Below are positions 22,569 to 33,671 of a DNA stretch of 44,076 bases, in pieces. Position 1 is the stretch's first letter. Every line of letters starts with the position of its first letter. Position numbers and translations under genes: made by a program. The stretch is taken from the NCBI RefSeq assembly GCF_030757795.1, contig NZ_JAUQWH010000069.1, positions 1 through 44,076 of the forward strand. The letters run 5' to 3'. This DNA comes from Actinoplanes oryzae (GTDB taxonomy: Bacteria; Actinomycetota; Actinomycetes; Mycobacteriales; Micromonosporaceae). The notes beneath the pieces were generated by a model. That model saw nothing but the letters and a program-made list of their open reading frames with translations. It did no database searches and was not told the DNA's origin.

Positions 22569-23335
22569 AGCAGCGTCCCCGAGTCGAAGTTGAAGGTCGT
22601 CAGCAGCCAGATGAGGAAGCTGTTCCAGCCGCCGGTGACCAGGGCGATCCCGACCAGGATGAGCAGCGCGCCGCCGATCCGGGTCACCCAGCGGCTGTTG
22701 CGCCGGATCGCCTTGAAGACGCCGAGCAGCCGCCGGAAGAAGAGGCCGAACAGCACGAACGGCACCCCGAGCCCCAGGCTGTACGCCAGGGCGAGCACCA
22801 CCGCGCGGTCGGTCTGCCCGGCGCGCGTGGCCAGGCCCAGCACCGCCCCGAGCGTCGGCCCGACGCACGGCATCCAGGACAGCGCGAAGATCGCCCCGAA
22901 GATCGGCGCACCGATGAGCCCGGCGTTCGGCAGCTTGTGGATCCGGACCTCGCGCTGCAGCCCCGGGATGACCCCGAGGAAGGCGAGGCCGAGGACGATG
23001 ATCAGGACGCCCAGGACGATGTCGAGGGTCTCCTTGTGCGTCAGCAGCACCTTGCCGACGTTCGCGACCAGCGTGGTGGTCAGCGTGAAGACGATCGCGA
23101 AGCCCAGCACGAAGAGGCTGGTCCCGGCCAGGATCCGGCCCTTGACCCGGGTGCCGGTCTCGCGCTCCCGGTCGTCCAGGTCGGAGCCGGCCAGCCCGGT
23201 CACGTAGGACAGATAGCCGGGCACGAGCGGGAGGATGCACGGCGACAGGAAGCTCACCAGCCCGGCGACCGCGGCCACCAGCACCGCCAGCAGCAGCGGG
23301 CCGCTGCCGGCGACGTCGGCGAAGGTGTCTCCCAT
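22565..23335 (-). CDS. ccdA: cytochrome c biogenesis protein CcdA (thiol-disulfide transmembrane electron carrier)
   Basis: A six-helix membrane protein of 256 residues that carries reducing equivalents from cytoplasmic thioredoxin to ResA. The two redox cysteines sit in the conserved motifs FLSPCILPLVPGY (Cys33) and LSWMPCVGPTLGAVLG (Cys157). The ATG at 23335-23333 shares one base with the resA stop (TGATG), and the 3' end overlaps resB by 4 bases, so expression is tightly coupled on both sides. Confidence 0.95.
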   Translation of the reverse strand: MGDTFADVAGSGPLLLAVLVAAVAGLVSFLSPCILPLVPGYLSYVTGLAGSDLDDRERETGTRVKGRILAGTSLFVLGFAIVFTLTTTLVANVGKVLLTHKETLDIVLGVLIIVLGLAFLGVIPGLQREVRIHKLPNAGLIGAPIFGAIFALSWMPCVGPTLGAVLGLATRAGQTDRAVVLALAYSLGLGVPFVLFGLFFRRLLGVFKAIRRNSRWVTRIGGALLILVGIALVTGGWNSFLIWLLTTFNFDSGTLL

Positions 23336-23895
23336 CAGCCGTTCGCCTCCGCGGCTATCCGCTCGACCAGCGGCTGCAGCTCGGCGATCGTGGTCGACCG
23401 GCGGATGGCGGCCGCGATCCGGCCCTCCCGGTCGAGGATCAGCGTGGCCGGCGTGGTGGTCTGCGTGACGTCGAACTTGAGCGCCACGGCGCTGCTCGGG
23501 TCGTAGATGCTCGGATAGCTGACCTGGAAGGCCTGCTCGAACCGCTTGGCGGAGTCCCGGTCGTCGCGCACGTTGACGCCGATGAAGGCGACGTTCTTGG
23601 CCTTGGTCGCCTGGTACGTGTTCTCCAGGTCGTCCGCCTCGGCCCGGCACGGGTTGCACCACGAGCCCCAGAAGTTGACGACGACGACCTTGCCGCGGTC
23701 GTCCGCCACGTCGTAGGTGCCGCCGTCGAGCTGCTCGCCGGTGACCTCCCGGGCCTCCGGGCGCTGCTCCGGCGTGCACTCGACCACGTCGTCCTTGCTC
23801 GTGGTGCACTTCGACGCCCAGCTCGAGCTGCCGCAGCCCGCCAGGGCACCGGCCGCGACGGCGGCGGTGAGCACAACAGCGGCGAGCCGGCGCAT
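23335..23895 (-). CDS. resA: ResA/TlpA-like thioredoxin lipoprotein
   Basis: An extracytoplasmic thiol-disulfide reductase of about 186 residues that keeps the haem-binding cysteines of apocytochrome c reduced. It has a lipoprotein signal (lipobox LAGC, Cys21) and a thioredoxin fold with the active site FWGSWCNPCR (Cys80, Cys83), followed by FIGVNVRDDRDSAKRF and the cis-Pro region TQTTTPATLILD. The start is uncertain: the ATG at 23895 gives a classical signal peptide but has no Shine-Dalgarno. An in-frame GTG at 23952 has AAGGGGG upstream and would add 19 residues. It lies directly downstream of the histidine phosphatase gene. Confidence 0.92.
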   Translation of the reverse strand: MRRLAAVVLTAAVAAGALAGCGSSSWASKCTTSKDDVVECTPEQRPEAREVTGEQLDGGTYDVADDRGKVVVVNFWGSWCNPCRAEADDLENTYQATKAKNVAFIGVNVRDDRDSAKRFEQAFQVSYPSIYDPSSAVALKFDVTQTTTPATLILDREGRIAAAIRRSTTIAELQPLVERIAAEANG

Positions 23896-23956
23896 CGTCA
23901 GACTGTGCCGGCTGTTGGCGTGCCCTCCTGGCCCTCGCTGCGCTCGGTGCACTCGG

Positions 23957-24613
23957 TCACGCCCCCTTGGCTGTCCGGGCGCCGGGCGACATCGCGACCA
24001 GGGCCGCCGCGGGCTCCGCGTAGTCGATGCCGACCACCTTCGCCCCCTCGAAGCGGAACGAGGTCAGGCTGGCCAGACCGCACTGCCGCCGCCGCGGATC
24101 GTGCCAGAGCCGCTTGCGCTCGACGTAGCGCCGCAGGGTCCAGATCGGCAGCTGGTGCGAGACGCAGACCGCCTCGTGGCCCTCCGCGGCGACCCGGGCC
24201 GCCTGGATCGCCTCGAACATCCGCTGCGCGATCTGCAGGTAGGGCTCGCCCCAGCTGGGCGTGATCGGGTCGCGCAGCACCCACCAGTTGCGCGGGTTGC
24301 CGAACGCCCCGTCGCCGACGGCCACCTTCTTGCCCTCGAAGAAGTTCGCGGACTCGATGAGCCGGGTGTCCGTCGCCGTCTCGAGCTTGAAGTGCGCGGC
24401 GAACGGTTCGGCCGTCTCCTGGGCGCGCTCCAGCGGGCTCGCGACGACGTGGGTGATGTCGCGGTCGGCCAGCCACTCCGAGGCCGCCTTCGCCATCTGC
24501 CGGCCGAGCTCGGAGAGGTGGAAGTCGGGCAGCCGGCCGTACAGGATCTTGGCCGGGTTGTGCACCTCGCCGTGCCGCAGCACGTGCACGGTGGTCGTGG
24601 TCTGCTCGGTCAT
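23957..24613 (-). CDS. histidine phosphatase family protein (phosphoglycerate mutase-like)
   Basis: A cytoplasmic histidine phosphatase of 218 residues. The catalytic phospho-His is His14 in VLRHGE, and SPLERAQETA and the second catalytic His in CVSHQLPIW are also present. The substrate is not known. It occupies the place of Rv0525 between hemL and resA in mycobacteria, so a link to haem or cytochrome assembly is suggested by conserved order only. The ATG overlaps the hemL stop in ATGA (24610-24613). Confidence 0.92.
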   Translation of the reverse strand: MTEQTTTTVHVLRHGEVHNPAKILYGRLPDFHLSELGRQMAKAASEWLADRDITHVVASPLERAQETAEPFAAHFKLETATDTRLIESANFFEGKKVAVGDGAFGNPRNWWVLRDPITPSWGEPYLQIAQRMFEAIQAARVAAEGHEAVCVSHQLPIWTLRRYVERKRLWHDPRRRQCGLASLTSFRFEGAKVVGIDYAEPAAALVAMSPGARTAKGA

Positions 24614-25959
24614 GCCTTGTCCCCCGCTGCCGCGGCGGCGCGCGCCGCTGCCGGCAGCGCCGCACCGATGGTTTCCAGCGCCGCGTCGTCCAGGGCGGTC
24701 GACACGAACCAGGACTCGAAGGCGCTCGGCGGCAGGTAGACGCCGCGGCGCAGCATCTCGTGGAAGAAGGCCTTGAACGCCGCGCCGTCCTGCGTCTTCG
24801 CCGTGTCGTAGTCGACGACGTCGTCCGGCGTGAAGAAGATCGAGAACATGTTGCCCGCGAAGGAGAGCCGGTGCGGGACGCCGGCGTCGGTCAGCGCGTC
24901 GGAGGCGAGCGCGGCGACGGTCGCCGACAGCTCGTCGAGCCGCTTGTAGACCGCGTCGTCCGCCAGACGCAGGCTGGCCAGCCCGGCCGCGCACGCCAGC
25001 GGATTGCCGGAGAGCGTGCCCGCCTGGTAGACCGGGCCGGCCGGCGCGAGCCGGGACATGATCTCCGCGCGGCCGCCGAACGCCGCCGCGGGCAGCCCGC
25101 CGCCCATGACCTTGCCGTAGGTGAACAGGTCGGCGTCGACCGGCTCGAGCCCCGCCCAGCCGCCCGCGGACACCCGGAAGCCGGTCATGACCTCGTCGAC
25201 GATGAGCAGCGCGCCGTGCCGGTGGGCGATCTCGGCCAGCCGCTGGTTGAAGCCGTCGCGGGGGGCCACCACGCCCATGTTGCCGGCGGCGGCCTCGGTG
25301 ATGATCGCGGCGATGTCGGCGCCCTGCTCGGCGAAGACGGCCTCGACCGCCGCCGGGTCGTTGTAGGGCAGCACGATCGTCTCGCTCGCCGCCGCGCCGG
25401 TCACGCCGGGCGAGTCGGGCAGCCCGAGCGTGGCCACGCCGGAGCCGGCCGCGGCGAGCAGCGCGTCGACGTGCCCGTGATAGCAGCCGGCGAACTTCAC
25501 GATCTTGGACCGGCCGGTGTAACCCCGGGCCAGCCGGATCGCGGTCATCGTCGCCTCGGTGCCCGAGTTGACCAGCCGCACCTGCTCCACCGGGGTGCGC
25601 CGGACGATCTCCTCGGCCAGGTCGACCTCCCCCGCGGTCGGGGTGCCGAAGCTGGTCCCGTGCGCCGCGGCGGACTGGATCGCGGCCACGATCTCCGGGT
25701 GGGCGTGGCCGTGGATCAGCGGCCCCCACGAGCAGACCAGGTCGACATAGCGGCGGCCGTCGGCGTCGAAGAGCCACGGCCCGGCGCCGCGCGCCATGAA
25801 CCGGGGCGTCCCGCCGACCGCACGGAACGCTCGCACGGGTGAATTGACCCCGCCGGGCACGATGGCCTGGGCGCGGTCGAACAGGGCCTGGGAGACCGGG
25901 GCCTCGTCCGGGTACGGACTGCCCTCGGCGTGGTATGAGGTGGTCACAGCGACATCCAT
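24610..25959 (-). CDS. hemL: glutamate-1-semialdehyde 2,1-aminomutase
   Basis: HemL converts glutamate-1-semialdehyde to 5-aminolevulinate, the first committed precursor of haem and other tetrapyrroles. At 449 residues it has the usual length plus a short N-terminal extension. The class-III aminotransferase features are clear: VNSGTEATMTAIRLARGYTG, CYHGHVDALL, LLIVDEVMTGFRV and the PLP lysine Lys283 in TYGKVMGGGLPAAAFGG. The start could also be the GTG four codons in (25947); neither has a strong Shine-Dalgarno. It heads the cluster that continues into cytochrome c maturation, so haem supply and haem attachment are co-ordinated. Confidence 0.95.
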   Translation of the reverse strand: MDVAVTTSYHAEGSPYPDEAPVSQALFDRAQAIVPGGVNSPVRAFRAVGGTPRFMARGAGPWLFDADGRRYVDLVCSWGPLIHGHAHPEIVAAIQSAAAHGTSFGTPTAGEVDLAEEIVRRTPVEQVRLVNSGTEATMTAIRLARGYTGRSKIVKFAGCYHGHVDALLAAAGSGVATLGLPDSPGVTGAAASETIVLPYNDPAAVEAVFAEQGADIAAIITEAAAGNMGVVAPRDGFNQRLAEIAHRHGALLIVDEVMTGFRVSAGGWAGLEPVDADLFTYGKVMGGGLPAAAFGGRAEIMSRLAPAGPVYQAGTLSGNPLACAAGLASLRLADDAVYKRLDELSATVAALASDALTDAGVPHRLSFAGNMFSIFFTPDDVVDYDTAKTQDGAAFKAFFHEMLRRGVYLPPSAFESWFVSTALDDAALETIGAALPAAARAAAAAGDKA

Positions 25960-26081
25960 TCTGTCAGCGCGGGCCTGAGGGCGTCCTGCCAGCCCCGCCC
26001 CGGGTTGCGGAAGTCACCTTGGCCTCCGCGCGCAACGGCTGTCCCGATCGCGCCCGACAGGCCGGATCACGCTGCTCGCGA

Positions 26082-26093
26082 TAGGGTGACGGG
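26082..26093 (+). promoter_or_regulatory. candidate -10 box for a leaderless STAS transcript
   Basis: TAGGGT (26082-26087) lies exactly 6 bases upstream of the GTG at 26094, with no Shine-Dalgarno nearby. This is the standard geometry for leaderless actinobacterial mRNAs. No consensus -35 is seen. Confidence 0.4.
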
Positions 26094-26414
26094 GTGGAGC
26101 GACCGGAGCTGTCCATCACGGTTGATAGTGCTCCCGACGAGGTCGTGTTCCACCTCGCCGGGGAGATTGACGTGCTCACCGTGGCGAAGCTGTCGGCGAT
26201 GGTCAACGAGACGCTCGCGGACCCGCCGGGCCGCATCGTCCTCGACATGGCCGGCGTCACCTTCTGCGACTCCCAGGGGCTGGGCACCCTGGTCGTCCTG
26301 AGCCGCAAGGCCCAGCACGCGCGGGCGGTGCTGTCGCTCGCCAACGTCGGCGACTTCCTGATGCGGGTGCTGGACATCACAGGCCTCCGCAGCGCCCTGA
26401 TGATCACTGTATAG
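26094..26414 (+). CDS. STAS-domain anti-sigma factor antagonist
   Basis: A 106-residue single STAS domain like SpoIIAA/RsbV. These proteins bind RsbW-type anti-sigma kinases when unphosphorylated and so free a sigma factor. The conserved loop FCDSQGLGTLVVLSRKA carries the Ser that such kinases phosphorylate (about residue 59). The N-terminal beta strands (FHLAGEIDVLTVAKLSAMV) are typical. No kinase or sigma gene is adjacent, so the partner lies elsewhere. The SpoIIE-type phosphatase at 33672-35684 could act on this class of protein (inference). The gene ends before a very large palindrome. Confidence 0.9.
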   Translation: MERPELSITVDSAPDEVVFHLAGEIDVLTVAKLSAMVNETLADPPGRIVLDMAGVTFCDSQGLGTLVVLSRKAQHARAVLSLANVGDFLMRVLDITGLRSALMITV

Positions 26415-26438
26415 ATGGCCTCGCCTTCGGCTCGGCGG

Positions 26439-26538
26439 GCACTGCGCCCCTGAGAGCCGATGACTTGGCCACCGAAAACTGGCGAAGGAAGAGCGCTTCG
26501 CCAGTTTTCGGTGGCCAAGTCATCGACGGGCGCAGTGC
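26439..26538. repeat. 100-bp compound palindrome with 30-bp perfect stem
   Basis: Bases 26458-26487 and 26496-26525 are perfect reverse complements over 30 bp (outer end CGATGACTTGGCC, inner end CTGGCGAAG) around the 8-base loop GAAGAGCG. A second perfect 11-bp arm pair lies outside it: GCACTGCGCCC (26439-26449) and GGGCGCAGTGC (26528-26538). It sits between the convergent STAS (+) and LysR-type (-) genes and could act as a bidirectional terminator. The stem is far longer than usual, has no T-tract, and carries an AT-containing core (CGAAAAC) in otherwise very GC-rich DNA. That suggests a mobile or repeated palindromic element. Confidence 0.9.
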
Positions 26539-26594
26539 GTCGTGGGCCCGGCCCTGGCGGGCCTGGGTTGAGGGGGCACGTTTGCGACGGTATC

Positions 26595-27503
26595 TCAGGC
26601 GGCGATGGGTAGGGCGGCGACCGTTTCGTGCAGCGCTTGGACCAGGGCGTTTGCGAGGGGGTTGGCGCGGGCGTGGCGGGGGGTGACGATGCCGACGTAG
26701 CGGGTTGGGCGCGGCTGTTCCAGGGGCACCATGGCCAGGCCGCCCGGTTCTCCGCTCAGTGCGATCCGGGGGATCATGCTGATGCCCACCCCGGCGCGGA
26801 CCAGTGACTGGGCGAAGACGTAATCGGTGCCACGGCAGGCGACCCGCGGCTCGAAGCCCGCCGCCGCCGCGTAGTGACCCAGGATGTCGTCGATGATCAG
26901 GCAGCCGTGCACCCAGCGCTCGCCGGCCAGGTCGGCGATCGTCAGCGACTCCCGGCCGGCCAGCGGATGCCCGGCCGGCAGCACGATCCACATCGGGTCG
27001 TCCAGCAGCGGCGCCCAGGACAGGCTGGCCGGCACCGCCATCCGCGGGGTGTCGAAGTGGTAGACCAGCGCCAGGTCGGCCGCTCCCTCGCGGACCAGCG
27101 GCAGGCTGTCCCCGGGCTCGTTCTCCAGCACGGTCAGCTCGACGCCGGGGTGCTCCGCCGTGAAGCGGGTCAGGGCGGCCGGCAACAGCCGCTGCCCGCC
27201 ACTGGTGAAGGTGGCCACGGTCAGGGTCGGCTGCTGGTCGCCGGCGAGGCGGTCGATGAGGCTCTGCGCGTACGCCAGCTCGCCCGAGATGGCGTCACTC
27301 GCCTCCGCCAGCACCCGGCCCGCCTCCGTGAGCTCGACGCCCCGGGTGCTGCGGCGCACCACGGGCGTGCCGACCGTCCGCTCCAGGGCGCTGATCTGCT
27401 GGGACACCGCCGACGGCGTGATGCGCAGGATGGCGGCGGCACGGTTGAAGCTGCCGTGGCGGGCGACTTCGCGGAGCACGGCGAGGCGGCGCACGTCGAT
27501 CAT
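26595..27503 (-). CDS. LysR-family transcriptional regulator
   Basis: A LysR regulator of 302 residues: an N-terminal winged helix-turn-helix (about 3-62; VLREVARHGSFNRAAAILRITPSAVSQQISALER) and a C-terminal substrate-binding domain with two periplasmic-binding-like lobes (about 90-295). It is divergent from the EamA transporter gene with 70 bp between them. By the usual rule it controls that transporter and itself. The effector is unknown. Confidence 0.94.
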   Translation of the reverse strand: MIDVRRLAVLREVARHGSFNRAAAILRITPSAVSQQISALERTVGTPVVRRSTRGVELTEAGRVLAEASDAISGELAYAQSLIDRLAGDQQPTLTVATFTSGGQRLLPAALTRFTAEHPGVELTVLENEPGDSLPLVREGAADLALVYHFDTPRMAVPASLSWAPLLDDPMWIVLPAGHPLAGRESLTIADLAGERWVHGCLIIDDILGHYAAAAGFEPRVACRGTDYVFAQSLVRAGVGISMIPRIALSGEPGGLAMVPLEQPRPTRYVGIVTPRHARANPLANALVQALHETVAALPIAA

Positions 27504-27544
27504 CAGCTGTCCTTAACACGGCATCAGCAAGTAATCACTACCGC

Positions 27545-27556
27545 TTACCACGGTAA
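27545..27556. promoter_or_regulatory. candidate LysR operator in the divergent intergenic region
   Basis: TTACCACGGTAA is a 5-2-5 inverted repeat located between the LysR-type start (27503) and the EamA start (27574). Its position fits a LysR-family box, although the T-N11-A spacing is only loosely met. Confidence 0.35.
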
Positions 27557-27573
27557 CCGGTGAGGCTGGGGGT

Positions 27574-28473
27574 GTGAATCGACGTGCCTGGCTGCTCTTC
27601 CTCCTCGTCTCGGTCCTGTGGGGCATCCCGTACTTCCTGATCAAGATCGCCCTCGAGGACCTGTCCCCGATCGTCGTCGTGGCCGGCCGCATCGCCGTCG
27701 GCGCGCTCGTCCTGCTGCCGGTGGCGGCGCTGCGCGGGAGCCTGGCCGCGCTGCGGGGACACGCCCGGCCGGTGCTGGCCCTGTCGGTGGTGCACATCCT
27801 GATTCCGTTCACGCTGATCACGTACGGGGAAACGCACATCAGCTCCTCGCTCACCGGCCTGCTGATCGCCATCGAGCCCGCCGTCATCGCCCTCCTCATG
27901 GCCCGCGCCGAGCCTCTCACCCGGGGCCGGACGACCGGCCTGCTCCTGGGCTTCGCGGGGGTCGCCGTGCTGGTCGGGCTCGACATCTCCGGCGACCGCT
28001 GGGGCCTGCTCGGGGCGGCGATGGTCCTGGTCGCGGCCTTGAGCTACGCGGTGGCCACCATGCTCGTGCAGCGCCGCCTCGCCACCGTCCCGGCCGAGGC
28101 CCTGACCGCGGCGACCACCTCGATCAGCGCGGTGGCGCTGGCCCCCTTCGCCCTCTTCGCCCTGCCCACGAGCCCGGTGTCCGGCCGGTCCTGGACGGCG
28201 CTCGCCGTGCTCGGCGTCTTCTGCACGGCGGTCGCCCTGCTCGCCTTCTACCAGCTGATCGGGCACGCCGGGGCCACCAAGGCCGGCCTCGTCACCTACC
28301 TCAACCCGGTCGTCGCCGTCCTGCTGGGCGTGCTGCTGCTCGACGAGCACTGGGGCGTCAGCACGATCGCCGGCTTCGCCCTCGTCGCGGCGGGCTGCTG
28401 GCTCTCCACCCGCCCGGCGACGCCGTCACCAGCGGAAGCTGAGCTGCCGGCCGAGCTCGCGAAAGCCGAGTAA
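27574..28473 (+). CDS. EamA/DMT-family transporter
   Basis: A 299-residue membrane protein with ten predicted helices arranged as two EamA repeats (about 5-135 and 148-285). It opens WLLFLLVSVLWGIPYFLIKIAL, and conserved Gly/Pro-rich turns (TGLLIAIEPAVIALLMA, YLNPVVAVLLGVLLLDE) mark each repeat. The family exports or imports small metabolites, amino acids among them, but the substrate cannot be read from sequence. The GTG start has GGGGG only a base upstream, which is unusually close. It is paired with the divergent LysR-type gene. Confidence 0.92.
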   Translation: MNRRAWLLFLLVSVLWGIPYFLIKIALEDLSPIVVVAGRIAVGALVLLPVAALRGSLAALRGHARPVLALSVVHILIPFTLITYGETHISSSLTGLLIAIEPAVIALLMARAEPLTRGRTTGLLLGFAGVAVLVGLDISGDRWGLLGAAMVLVAALSYAVATMLVQRRLATVPAEALTAATTSISAVALAPFALFALPTSPVSGRSWTALAVLGVFCTAVALLAFYQLIGHAGATKAGLVTYLNPVVAVLLGVLLLDEHWGVSTIAGFALVAAGCWLSTRPATPSPAEAELPAELAKAE

Positions 28474-28503
28474 CCGGGCGATCCCCCGCGACGGCCCGGC
28501 CAA

Positions 28504-28531
28504 GGAGCCCGGGCCCACACCGCCCGGGTCC
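28504..28531. terminator. hairpin between convergent EamA and response-regulator genes
   Basis: GGAGCCCGGGC (28504-28514) pairs with GCCCGGGTCC (28522-28531) with one bulged G and a 7-base loop. It lies in the 70-bp gap between the two stops and probably terminates both transcripts. Confidence 0.6.
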
Positions 28532-28543
28532 GGTCGAGCAGTG

Positions 28544-29092
28544 TCAGACGCCCCAGCGCGCCTTCTCGAGGGTCTCGAGCGCCTCGGCGGCCGCCGCGGA
28601 GCCGCCGGCGCGGAGGGTGCGGGTGGCCTCGTCGACCAGGTCGGTCAGCCGCTGCCACTGGGCGTCGCGCTCGCGGTTGGCCTCGCTCTGCGCCTTGAGC
28701 TGCTGGTTCTTGGTCCAGAGCTCGACGAAGACGGAGACCTTGGCGCGCAGCACCCACGGGTCGAAGGGCTTGGTCAGGTAGTCGACCGCGCCCACGGCAT
28801 AGCCGCGCAGGGCGAGCTGGGCGTCCCGGTCCGCCGCGGTCAGGAACAGGATCGGGACGTGGCGGGTGCGCTCGCGGCGCTTGATGTGCCCGGCCGTCTC
28901 GAACCCGTCCATGTTCGGCATCTGCGCGTCCAGCAGGATCACGGCGAAGTCGTCGACCAGCAGCTGCTTGAGCGCCGCCTCCCCGCTCTCGACCGCGACG
29001 CACTGCACGGGCAGGCCCTGCAGGATCGCCTCCAGCGCGAGCAGATTGTCGCGGCGATCGTCGACCAGCAGGGCCTTGGCTCGCTCAGCCAC
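28544..29092 (-). CDS. response regulator (REC domain plus helical tail)
   Basis: A 182-residue protein. The receiver domain (about 5-125) has the acidic pair in LLVDDR, the phosphoacceptor Asp in VILLDAQMPNMDGFET, the Thr in FLTAAD and Lys in YLTKPFDP. The last ~55 residues are a charged coiled coil (QLKAQSEANRERDAQWQRL) with no DNA-binding domain, so it probably works by protein contact. It is coupled to the poly-HAMP kinase by a GTGA overlap at 29095-29098. I use the second GTG (29092) because GGAG lies 7 bases before it; the GTG at 29098 would add two residues. The upstream kinase is the natural phosphodonor. Confidence 0.9.
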   Translation of the reverse strand: MAERAKALLVDDRRDNLLALEAILQGLPVQCVAVESGEAALKQLLVDDFAVILLDAQMPNMDGFETAGHIKRRERTRHVPILFLTAADRDAQLALRGYAVGAVDYLTKPFDPWVLRAKVSVFVELWTKNQQLKAQSEANRERDAQWQRLTDLVDEATRTLRAGGSAAAAEALETLEKARWGV

Positions 29093-29094
29093 GG

Positions 29095-33492
<4,398 letters not shown>

Positions 33493-33536
33493 GCTTTCCT
33501 CACTCAGGTCCGACGGGTCGGGGCGTCCCATCATCC

Positions 33537-33625
33537 CTCGCCCGGCCGGGTCATTGCGAGATCCGGCCGCGTCCTGTGGACAACTGCTCCGCGCCCGGAC
33601 AGGCTCGCCCGGCCGGGGCATTGCG
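33537..33625. promoter_or_regulatory. 22-bp direct repeats in the kinase/phosphatase divergent promoter region
   Basis: CTCGCCCGGCCGGG followed by (T/G)CATTGCG occurs at 33537-33558 and again at 33604-33625, 67 bp apart, with one mismatch. Each copy contains the 10-bp palindrome CCCGGCCGGG. They lie between the two divergent starts (33492 and 33672) and are candidate binding sites for a shared regulator. Confidence 0.45.
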
Positions 33626-33671
33626 GAACATGGCTTTGTGCAGATGGGCGCCGACAGGAGAGGATGCAAGC

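Noticed and set aside
26465..26686. A 73-codon plus-strand ORF starting inside the large palindrome
   Set aside because: Its first part is the palindrome itself and the rest is antisense to the LysR-type gene; composition is Arg/Gly/Trp low complexity without a ribosome-binding site.
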